A DNA stretch of 43,414 nucleotides from Verrucomicrobiota bacterium (GTDB lineage Bacteria; Verrucomicrobiota; Verrucomicrobiia; Limisphaerales; JADLHS01): NCBI GenBank assembly GCA_013140495.1, contig JABFSR010000030.1, forward strand, positions 1 to 43,414, given 5' to 3'. Positions 36,360 through 42,647 of this stretch are shown piece after piece; the first letter of the stretch is position 1, and the number at the start of each line of letters is the position of its first letter. Below the pieces are notes generated by a model. That model was not told where the DNA came from. It was given only the letters and a program-made list of their open reading frames with translations, and ran no database searches. The translations under genes were made by a program, and so were the position numbers.

Positions 36360-36539
36360 TTGATCATCCTGTTCATACCCTTCGTGCGCTTGATCTTCCT
36401 GGCCTCGGCAGCGGTGTTGCCCATCGTGATGGTCATGATGCCGCTGATTTTGGTGGCCGTAGTATTCGCATTGCCGGATCAATCCACCAGTGCCCGCCGC
36501 CGCGAATCGTCGAGTCGCATGAGCCGAAACCAGAATTGA
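36360..36539 (+). CDS. Possible small membrane protein (59 aa, TTG start)
   Basis: An open frame from a TTG reads LIILFIPFVRLIFLASAAVL, then a second hydrophobic stretch (PIVMVMMPLILVAVVFALP), then a polar tail (STSARRRESSSRMSRNQN). Two closely spaced hydrophobic segments and a basic tail look like a small hairpin membrane protein. There is no ATG start and no obvious ribosome-binding site. A 24-residue ATG frame just upstream (36289, MAKPIQTTTAVLLNREQ) ends at the same place in another frame, so a frameshifted gene is possible. Low confidence. Confidence 0.25.
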   Translation: MIILFIPFVRLIFLASAAVLPIVMVMMPLILVAVVFALPDQSTSARRRESSSRMSRNQN

Positions 36540-36739
36540 GATGCCCGCCGAACCGAAACAGACTACCGCCGCCATCAGGTTGTATCACGGATTCAATTCA
36601 ACGCAGAGGTTTGAGCAGCACCGCAATGCTGGTAGGGCGGTGCGCTCTCCGCCAGGTCTCGCGAATACAACTCGTGGTAAAGTCTGACGCAGGTGGAAAC
36701 CCTTGGCCAGCCATGGTAAAGCCGCACCATTCCATCCAA

Positions 36740-37924
36740 TCATGCGGGCGTTTCGGCCAAGGCCAGTTTCTCGTCCAAAGCAGCGGGGTCGCTCATCTTG
36801 TGTACGGGCGCGGCAACCCGGCCAGCCGTAAATTTGTCCAACGCCTGCTGCATCTGGTTTTTGTGATTCGCGTAGTGAAAGGCGGTTTCAGGGGAGATAT
36901 CGCCCCCGAGGACGGCGTTGAGCAGGGATTGTTCGAAGCTGTGCCAACCCCAGGGTGTGACACTGCTTTCGATGATGTCGTGCAGGTTGTGCTTTTCTGA
37001 TTCGCCCGCGATAATGACTTCCCGCGAGCGCAGGTTGTTCCCCATCACTTCGGTGACCAGATGCAGTCCGCCGTCAAGCCTTGGGACGAGCCGTTGACTC
37101 ACCACCCACCGCAACGAGTCCGCCAGCCGCTGCCGCATGAGCGCCTCCTCGTCTTTGTCGAACATGCCCAGGATGCGGTTGATCGTCTGACTGGCGTTGA
37201 TCGTGTGCAGGGATGTCAAAACGAGATGCCCCGTCTCGCCAGCAGTGATGGCGACCTCCATGGTTTCCCGATCCCGGATTTCGCCCACCAGGATCGTATG
37301 CGGCGACTGGCGCAAAGCCGCCTTGAGGCCAAATGAAAAATCGTAGTAATCCTTTCCGTACTCGCGCTGGCTGAAACTCGCGCGAATCGGTTCATGCACA
37401 TACTCGATCGGATCTTCGAGGGTGATTACATGGATGTCCTGGGTGCGATTGATTTCGTTCAGGATCGCAGCCAGTGTGGTCGTTTTGCCGGTGCCGGTGG
37501 CGCCGGTGAGGAAAACCAGGCCGGCAGTTTCGTTGATGATCTTTTCGAAGACGGGGGGCACTTTGAGATCCTCAAGCTGCGGGACCGCATTGGAGAGTTT
37601 GCGCATCACGATCGCCCGATGTCCTGCCTGCGAATAGATATTCACGCGGAAACGAGCCACCCCCGGGACGGCATAACTGCAATCGCAGGAGCCGTTCTTG
37701 CGGTAGTTTTCAGCGACCAACGCGTTGCCATCCATGATGATTTCCGCCAGTTGCCCGGTCATTTCCGCGTTGACGGGTTCAGTTATCAAGCCACTGGTGT
37801 ATGAACGCAACCGCCCGTAACAGGACATTTGCGGCACCCGCCCAGGAATAAACAACAGGTCGGAAATGCCATCTTCACACAGAACCATGGCTATCAGCAG
37901 ATCATTGAAGTGCTCTTTATTCAT
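36740..37924 (-). CDS. PilT/PilU-type twitching-motility ATPase
   Basis: A GspE/PilT-family secretion ATPase powering pilus retraction at the inner membrane. Residues about 1-120 form the N-terminal PAS-like domain. Walker A GATGTGKTTT lies near residue 140. The Asp box VITLEDPIEYVH, Walker B HTILVGEIRDRETME and the His box GETGHLVLTSLHT follow in order, as in PilT. The tail of about 100 residues (GWHSFEQSLLNAVLGG, ALAETPA) is PilU/PilT-like in length. The start at 37924 (MNKEHF) is preferred because AGGAG lies six bases before it; MFMNKEHF would start on top of that site. It stands alone with no pilin or PilB/PilC gene nearby, so the rest of the machinery must lie elsewhere. Confidence 0.93.
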   Translation of the reverse strand: MNKEHFNDLLIAMVLCEDGISDLLFIPGRVPQMSCYGRLRSYTSGLITEPVNAEMTGQLAEIIMDGNALVAENYRKNGSCDCSYAVPGVARFRVNIYSQAGHRAIVMRKLSNAVPQLEDLKVPPVFEKIINETAGLVFLTGATGTGKTTTLAAILNEINRTQDIHVITLEDPIEYVHEPIRASFSQREYGKDYYDFSFGLKAALRQSPHTILVGEIRDRETMEVAITAGETGHLVLTSLHTINASQTINRILGMFDKDEEALMRQRLADSLRWVVSQRLVPRLDGGLHLVTEVMGNNLRSREVIIAGESEKHNLHDIIESSVTPWGWHSFEQSLLNAVLGGDISPETAFHYANHKNQMQQALDKFTAGRVAAPVHKMSDPAALDEKLALAETPA

Positions 37925-38249
37925 AAACATCTCCTATCGGGTGGGCATCAAGCAGTTTCCGTGTCAGGAAGGAGGAGCTTTTGGATTTAGCCGTGACCCA
38001 TTGTAAGACGCAGGGTGGCAAAGTTGTTTTCGCGTGGTTCGTGGTTATCTGCTCCGCAGCCATCAGGTTGAATTCGATCCGTGGTTGAGCCCGGCGTTTT
38101 GGCAGGGTGTTTTGCCTTGCTCCTCACCAAAATCCGCGCTTCAACAAGATAATATGTTCGCGCTGTTCCCTGTCTCGTTTGTGAAAGAACGGTGTGGCCA
38201 CAACCAAACCACGCCGTTCGCCAACCCCAAATGTAGCTGCCCGCAAGAA
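37925..38249. other. Intergenic stretch with repeat copies
   Basis: Contains TTTTCGCGTGGTTCGTGGTT near 38025, a relative of the CACGAA-type repeats, and the second copy of the GTGGCCACAACCAAACCACG repeat at 38192-38250. I see no gene. Confidence 0.5.
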
Positions 38250-38441
38250 CTACGTCGCCATGTGCGACACCGGATCACTCCAGTCCGAGTAACCCGTTGT
38301 TCCGCCCACGGCACGGGCCTGCACGGCGTAAGTTGCACCCGGAGTCAGACCATCCAGCAACACACCGCTATTGGCTTCGCATCCGCCCTCCGTGCAAATC
38401 TCCACGAGAGACATTGCAACCGATGGTTGATCATCGCTCAT
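38250..38441 (-). pseudogene. FN3-domain C-terminal remnant
   Basis: The 63-residue frame ends LTPGATYAVQARAVGGTTGY then SDWSDPVSHMAT, the last strands of a fibronectin type III domain as found at the C-terminus of small proteins in this phylum. The first strands and the upstream domain are absent: before it comes the stop of vsr, six bases away. I infer a truncated gene or a domain fragment carried with its 3' flank, because the sequence after its stop is the repeat also found at 36122-36180 without an FN3 fragment. Confidence 0.6.
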
Positions 38442-38446
38442 CGTTG

Positions 38447-38890
38447 TTAAGAACTTAACGCCCGCTGAATTCGCCGGAGCAGGCGCGTCTCGTTATTGCG
38501 GGCAAGTTCGTGCTCCCATATCCGCAAGATGTGCCAGCCCGTCCGCCGCAAGGTGCGGTTTACCAGTCGGTCACGTTTTTGATTGGCGGACAATTTGCGA
38601 CGCCAGAACGCGCGATTGTTCATCGGCTTCGTGGCGTGTTTGGGGCAGCAATGCCAGAAACAACCGTCCACAAACAGTGCGATCCTTTGTTTCAGAAAGA
38701 CGAAGTCCGGCCTCACCTTGAATTTCTGCTTTCCGCTTTCTGCTTTCCGAATTTCATAATGTCGGCGCCAGCCGGAAATCCGATTCGCCCGCAACAACTT
38801 TGCCAGCACCAGTTCCGTGTCCTTGTTCCCGCGACTCCGGATGCGTGACATCACTTCCGACCGCTTTGCTTTGGTGAACACGTCAGCCAT
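38447..38890 (-). CDS. vsr: Very short patch repair endonuclease (Vsr)
   Basis: Vsr nicks next to T in T:G mismatches that arise from deamination of 5-methylcytosine. The 147-residue protein starts MADVFTKAKRSEVMSRIRSR and has the catalytic Asp in RPDFVF, the strand FVDGCFWHCCPKH with zinc-type Cys/His, and the C-terminal GWHILRIWEHEL. All core blocks are present. Between GWRRH and RPDFVF there is an insertion of about ten residues (EIRKAESGKQKFKV) encoded by a short tandem repeat (CGGAAAGCAGAAAG twice, minus strand). It sits in the same island as a cytosine-C5 methyltransferase, the expected partner, but about 2.5 kb from it and separated by other nuclease genes. Confidence 0.92.
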   Translation of the reverse strand: MADVFTKAKRSEVMSRIRSRGNKDTELVLAKLLRANRISGWRRHYEIRKAESGKQKFKVRPDFVFLKQRIALFVDGCFWHCCPKHATKPMNNRAFWRRKLSANQKRDRLVNRTLRRTGWHILRIWEHELARNNETRLLRRIQRALSS

Positions 38891-39224
38891 TTTTTCTTAA
38901 CCACGAAACACACGAACTACACGAAAATCATTTGCCACAAAAGAACACAAGGAACGCAATGGATTTTGGACTGCGGTGGCAAGCGGAGCGCGACACCGCT
39001 TTGGGATGACGTTAAGCGACGGGGTACGCTGCGGTTCCGAAAAGCGCCGTCGTCGCTGCGCTCTGCCGGCGCACTCCAAAAGGAGCGCGACTGTGTGTTG
39101 GTGGCCGTGCGCAAGCACCACCAGTCGCAGCACACACGAACTTTCAGGATGCCCTCGATTCATCGCAAGCTGCCGTTTGCATTTCCACCTGCTGCGGCTG
39201 GTCTGCGACACAGCCGCGCTCCGT
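38891..39224. repeat. Intergenic stretch with dispersed-type repeats
   Basis: It begins with AACCACGAAACACACGAACT near 38900. This is followed by a GC-rich element (about 38960-39110) with a hairpin core GCGGTG/CACCGC (38973-38999) and GCGCACTCCAAAAGGAGCGC near 39071. I recall similar strings scattered through genomes of this phylum but cannot check it here. Frames reading through it are Arg-rich and not convincing. Confidence 0.5.
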
Positions 39225-40004
39225 TCACACCGCCACCGTCTCCACCGTCTCGTAAAGTGCCCCGATGTTCTTGGACGCCACGCGAAACTGACTCCGCTTC
39301 TTGGCCTTTGCCTTTTGCGTGGACGCGTTCTCCAGTTTGATGCCCGGATCGTAATACATCGCGCCGGACGCGAACGCCCGCAACAGCCGCAGCGAATCCG
39401 TGCCCTGCGCCAGTCGCACCTTGTGACCGTAGGCGTATTGCCAGTTCGGTTCGGTCTGGCGTTTCGACGGCACATAAACCGCCTTCGCGTGCTTGTGCGC
39501 CCAATGCTCCAGTATCTTTTTGAACGACCACGAGGCGGCCACCTCATCCGCGTCACTCACCAGCGCGATCTCGCCATTCGCATCCGTGATCTTGCCCGTC
39601 GCCGCGTTGAAGCCGACCAGTTGCATCGTCAACCCGGTGGGCGGACAACGCTGACCCACGACATGCCGCCCGCCGAAGTTCAGCCGGTCTGGTTTGTCAT
39701 TCTTGTCCGCATAACCAAACTTGCGGATGAACGATGCCACGTCGGCGTCCTTGTAAAAGCCGCCGTCTGGTTCGGGCGTCATCATGGTGATGGGTTTGGC
39801 GGATTCGATGCGCTCGAAATCTTCGACGGCAAACTGTTTGACCTCCCAGCCGAGGAAATCCGGCTCGCCCGAACTGTTTTTGGCGATGCCCAACTCCGCC
39901 TCCAACGTGAATCCGCCGCATTGCGGAGCGGTGCAAGGCTTCAACTGTCCATCCGAATCAAGCTGCTTGGAATCAATCCAGCCGAGGCCGTGAACGCGCC
40001 GCAA
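39225..40004 (-). pseudogene. MvaI/BcnI-family restriction endonuclease, 5'-truncated
   Basis: The family-typical core is intact: GWIDSKQLDSDGQ, PCTAPQCGGFTLEAELG, then GEPDFLGWEVKQF, which supplies the PD-(D/E)xK acidic residues and Lys. It ends normally after ALYETVETVAV (259 residues). In my memory members with this CTAPxCGG motif carry an extra N-terminal domain of about 170 residues and a helix before LRRVHGLGW; here there is only a TTG at 40004. Two codons upstream is TGA (40013-40011), and beyond it in the same frame is an unrelated 99-residue ORF. Either a shortened enzyme starts at TTG, or the gene is dead. The methyltransferase partner is broken too, which makes an active enzyme unlikely. 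Confidence 0.75.
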
Positions 40005-40010
40005 CTCTGT

Positions 40011-40310
40011 TCAACCCAGATCGCGGCATGACACAACTTTCCCCCGCGCGAACGTAATTGTCTCGTCATACTCCTGCGCGTCGAAAATTCCGTCGCCCGG
40101 CACGGTCAACTTGGGAGCACCTTCAATCACCAGCAATGGCTGTGCTTGTCCCTGCCTGTCCCAAATCAAATACAAGCAAGCCTCGTTCGCCGCATCTTTG
40201 GCGTCGAAATCGTTGCGGAGAACAATCGCGACCGTCTGCCAATTATCGCAGGCATCCACACCCGGATTCCATTGGCAGATGACCGTGAATAGCTGGTTTG
40301 TTGTCTGCAT
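40011..40310 (-). CDS. Hypothetical protein, 99 aa
   Basis: Starts MQTTNQLFTVICQWNPGVDA and ends FARGKVVSCRDLG. The composition is protein-like, with alternating strands (LYLIWDRQGQAQPLLVIEG) and acidic ends. No family recognised. Its stop (TGA) lies seven bases before the TTG of the restriction-enzyme remnant, in the same frame. It diverges from the HNH gene over about 90 bases. It could be an independent small gene, perhaps of the island, or a fused fragment left after loss of the enzyme's own N-terminus. Confidence 0.5.
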   Translation of the reverse strand: MQTTNQLFTVICQWNPGVDACDNWQTVAIVLRNDFDAKDAANEACLYLIWDRQGQAQPLLVIEGAPKLTVPGDGIFDAQEYDETITFARGKVVSCRDLG

Positions 40311-40399
40311 ATCTCGGCTGATACACCTGGCCAGGTTTGCCGAACTCGGCAAGCACTTTCTCGCTTCAACTTTGAGAGAGGGTCAGGCAGTCTGGCCGC

Positions 40400-41197
40400 A
40401 TGGCAAAAGCTCCGTCTGTGAAATGGACGCCCGAACACACGCTCATCGCGCTGAATCTTTACTGCAAACTGCCGTTCGGGAAAATGCACAAGGGCAATCC
40501 CATCATCATCGAAATAGCGACGAAGATGGGGAGGACTCCAAGCAGCCTTGCGATGAAGCTGGTAAATTTTGCCTCCCTTGATCCAGTGCATCGTGCTCGC
40601 AAGGTTGGTGGACTCTCCAACGCATCGAAGCAGGACAGAGTTGTTTGGGCTGACTTTCAAACAAACCTTTCTGCTCGTGGCGAAGAAAGCGAACAAATGC
40701 TGCATGATTTGTTCACCAAGGATGAAACAAAGGAGGTGGACTTCCTTGATCGCAATAAAGTCGGGCTGGTTGCTTTCAGTGGGCCGACTGAAACGCAAGC
40801 GACAGTCAAAGTTCGTCGTGGCCAGCAATTCTTTCGTCAATCCGTCATCAATGCCTACGGAGTGCGTTGTTGTATCAGCGGCATCAATGTTCCGCGTTTG
40901 CTCATCGCAAGTCATATTAAGCCTTGGCGCAATTGCTCCGACAGTGATCGTGTAAGTCCACGCAACGGTCTTTGCCTCTCGACACTTCACGACGCCGCGT
41001 TTGACGCTGGGCTTATCACGCTGGATGAGAAGCTGGGCATTGTTCTGAGCAAGCGATTGCGGAGCTTCTTTCCGCAGCCAGCACTCGAACAGAATTTTGT
41101 TCCATTCGCGGGCCAGCCGATTCGCTTGCCAGAAAAGTTGGCCGAGCCGGACGGAGAGTTTCTTCGCTTCCACCGTGAGGAGATTTTCCAAAGCTGA
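40400..41197 (+). CDS. HNH endonuclease (restriction-type)
   Basis: A 265-residue protein. The N-terminal about 90 residues are helical (KWTPEHTLIALNLYCKLPFG, SSLAMKLVNFASLDP) and look like a DNA-binding domain. The C-terminal HNH_2-type domain has RLLIASHIKPWRNCSD near residue 174 (His and Trp), RVSPRNGLCLSTLHDAAFD (Asn and His) and FDAGLITLDE. This arrangement is that of HNH nucleases of restriction systems. It is the only plus-strand gene in the island; it ends 4 bases before a nested palindrome and converges with the methyltransferase. It may be a second, independent defence nuclease, or act with the methyltransferase. Confidence 0.85.
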   Translation: MAKAPSVKWTPEHTLIALNLYCKLPFGKMHKGNPIIIEIATKMGRTPSSLAMKLVNFASLDPVHRARKVGGLSNASKQDRVVWADFQTNLSARGEESEQMLHDLFTKDETKEVDFLDRNKVGLVAFSGPTETQATVKVRRGQQFFRQSVINAYGVRCCISGINVPRLLIASHIKPWRNCSDSDRVSPRNGLCLSTLHDAAFDAGLITLDEKLGIVLSKRLRSFFPQPALEQNFVPFAGQPIRLPEKLAEPDGEFLRFHREEIFQS

Positions 41198-41201
41198 AGC
41201 C

Positions 41202-41361
41202 CAGCGCCAGAGGCGCGACATGTTTATAGTAAAACCATCTGCCACCCAACCAAGCTCCGTAGGAGCGGCATGTTCTTTGTGGCTTTCCGATGTGTCGCTC
41301 CTACGGAGCTTATAGACTGTGTGGGCGATTTAACTATAAACATGTCGCGCCTCTGGCGCTG
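41202..41361. repeat. 160-bp nested perfect palindrome between HNH and methyltransferase genes
   Basis: Outer arms 41202-41229 and 41334-41361 are perfect inverted copies over 28 bases (CAGCGCCAGAGGCGCGACAT, then GTTTATAG). Inside, 41252-41267 and 41296-41311 are perfect inverted copies over 16 bases (AAGCTCCGTAGGAGCG). The centre is a 28-base spacer. The element begins 4 bases after the HNH stop and ends 16 bases before the methyltransferase stop. Confidence 0.92.
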
Positions 41362-42008
41362 CAAACGGTGGCTCAACTCAGTTCCAACTGTTGTTCAGCA
41401 GCCTGTATTTCTCCGGCACATTGTCTTCGAGGATGGTTTCGAGCTTCGGCCCTTCCGCCGGGAATTCTGGGAATTCAAACCCGCGCCGTTCCTTGAAGCC
41501 GACGAGGAAGATGCGTTCGCGGTGTTGCGGCACGACGCTCCGCGCATCTATGACCTGATAATAAACGGTGTAGCCGAGCGCCTTGGTCAGCGTGTCGTGG
41601 ATGACCTGAAACGTGCGGCCCTGATCGTGGCTGCGGAGGTTCTTCACGTTCTCCAACACGAACGCCGTGGGCCGGTGGTAATCAATGATGTCGGCCAGCG
41701 TGAAGAAGAGGTTGCCCTGTTCCTTGTCCTCGAAGCCGTGCTTTTTGCCGAGGCTCAGTTTCTTGGAGACGCCCGCGATGCTGAAGGGTTGGCAGGGAAA
41801 GCCGGCGCACAGGATGTCGTGCGCGGGAATGTCCGCCACGGCCACGGTATGAATGTCGCCGTGCGGTCGCTCGCCGTGATTGGCCTCGTAGGTGATCTGG
41901 GCCTGTTCGTTCCAGTCGGAGGAGAAAACGCATTGGCCGCCCGCGCGCTCGAAGGCGATCCGGAAGCCGCCAATGCCGCAGAAGAGGTCGATGAAGCGTA
42001 GCTGGTTT

Positions 42009-42063
42009 GGAGTTCCGCCTTCAGGCGGTTGGGCGGCAGCGGACCGGCTAAAGCCGGAACTCC
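42009..42063. repeat. Cloverleaf-like palindromic element inside the methyltransferase frame
   Basis: An outer stem GGAGTTCCG (42009-42017) / CGGAACTCC (42055-42063) encloses two short palindromes, CCGCCTTCAGGCGG and CCGGCTAAAGCCGG. It is read in frame as methyltransferase residues 44-62 (SSGFSRSAAAQPPEGGTP). Confidence 0.85.
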
Positions 42064-42098
42064 GAACGGTGTAAGGCGGCGCGTCTTCCTTGAGGATC

Positions 42099-42171
42099 GT
42101 AGCAGCCGAGGTGACGAGGCTCTGACTTCTCTTCCGGTTTTCAATTTGAGCCTCCTTACGTCGGCTGCTAC
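42099..42171. repeat. Second palindromic element inside the methyltransferase frame
   Basis: Arms beginning GTAGCAGCCGAGGTGACGAG (42099-42122) and its inverted partner (42148-42171) match in 21 of 24 bases with a 25-base loop. It is read in frame as residues 8-32 of the methyltransferase. Confidence 0.85.
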
Positions 42172-42189
42172 GGGATTTCGCTTTCCCGC

Positions 42190-42417
42190 TCACGCGTCCA
42201 CCCCTTGGCAGAGTTCCGCGGTGGTGAGGCCCAGCGCCTTGGCGAGCTTGGCGACGTTCTTGATGCCGGGATTGCGCAGGCCGCGCTCAATCCCGCTGAT
42301 GTAGGTGGCGTCCAGCCCGGCGCGTTCGGCGAGTTTTTCCTGCGTGAATTGTTTTCCCTCGCGCTGGCGGCGGACGTTCAGTCCGAGGCGGGCGAGGATT
42401 CCGTTGCGTTTCGACAT
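42190..42417 (-). CDS. XRE-family regulator, restriction-modification controller (C-protein) type
   Basis: A 75-residue HTH_XRE protein: LGLNVRRQREGKQFTQEKLA, then ERAGLDATYISGIERG (recognition helix) and LRNPGIKNVAKLAKALGLTT. Size and pattern match C proteins that time expression of restriction-modification genes. Its TGA overlaps the GTG of the methyltransferase (4 bases), so both are translated together. The palindrome GACTCATAGTC touches the start codon. In C-regulated systems the regulator usually controls the restriction gene, so finding it coupled to the methyltransferase suggests an altered order. Confidence 0.85.
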   Translation of the reverse strand: MSKRNGILARLGLNVRRQREGKQFTQEKLAERAGLDATYISGIERGLRNPGIKNVAKLAKALGLTTAELCQGVDA

Positions 42418-42458
42418 GACTCATAGTCCATGCGAAACGCCGTGAAAGGTCTATGGAC
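42418..42458 (-). promoter_or_regulatory. C-box-like operator pair upstream of the regulator
   Basis: GACTCATAGTC (42418-42428) is palindromic in the form GACT-N3-AGTC and abuts the regulator ATG. A second imperfect palindrome GTCTATGGAC is at 42449-42458, centre spacing about 30 bases. Known C-protein operators contain GACTTATAGTC-type sites in tandem. The position just at the start codon suggests repression or a promoter further upstream. Confidence 0.5.
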
Positions 42459-42647
42459 GATCAGCCAGGTTGAGCGGGGAAAGGCAGACACGAATTATCA
42501 CGAATTGATTCCGGGGAACTGTCTTAATCCCAATTCGTGTCAATTGGTGAAATTCGTGTCAACCGCTTTGCGCTCCATGTGCTCTTTCGCGGCAAAATTG
42601 TTTTCGTGTGGTTCGTGTATTTCGTGGTTGAAAGGAATTGATCCGTC
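42429..42647. repeat. Intergenic stretch with CACGAA/TTCGTG repeats
   Basis: Several ACACGAATTATCACGAATTG and CAATTCGTGTCAATTGGTGA strings lie in 42487-42565, and TTTTCGTGTGGTTCGTGTAT then TTCGTGGTTG at 42600-42630. This marks the island's right edge with the same repeat type seen near 38900 at its left. No gene seen. Confidence 0.55.

Larger units (their letters stand above)
41378..42193 (-). pseudogene. Cytosine-C5 DNA methyltransferase, truncated before the target-recognition domain
   Basis: Motif I FIDLFCGIGGFRIAF (about residue 67), motif IV AGFPCQPFS with the catalytic Cys, motif VI VLENVKN and motif VIII QHRERIFLVGF are all clear. The protein then stops after LETILEDNVPEKYRLLNNSWN at residue 271. 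A complete enzyme would continue with the target-recognition domain and motifs IX and X, so about 130 or more residues are missing. The palindrome 41202-41361 lies 16 bases beyond the stop. The start is GTG 42193, overlapping the regulator's stop as GTGA. Residues 8-32 and 44-62 of the N-terminal extension are encoded by two palindromic elements. Probably not functional as it stands; a pseudogene unless complemented elsewhere. Confidence 0.8.

Noticed and set aside
36740..37924. A type IV pilus operon around the PilT-type gene
   Set aside because: No pilin, PilB, PilC or secretin gene lies within several kb on either side.
40011..40013. In-frame TGA before the restriction-enzyme core as a recoded (selenocysteine) codon
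   Set aside because: No selenocysteine-type hairpin is visible and the ORF before it does not resemble the family's N-terminal domain.
40166..41245. 359-residue minus frame opposite the HNH nuclease
   Set aside because: The plus strand has a clear HNH domain; the minus frame has no family and runs into the restriction-enzyme region in another frame.
41270..42001. 243-residue plus frame opposite the methyltransferase
   Set aside because: Methyltransferase motifs on minus are unambiguous; the plus reading is a shadow.
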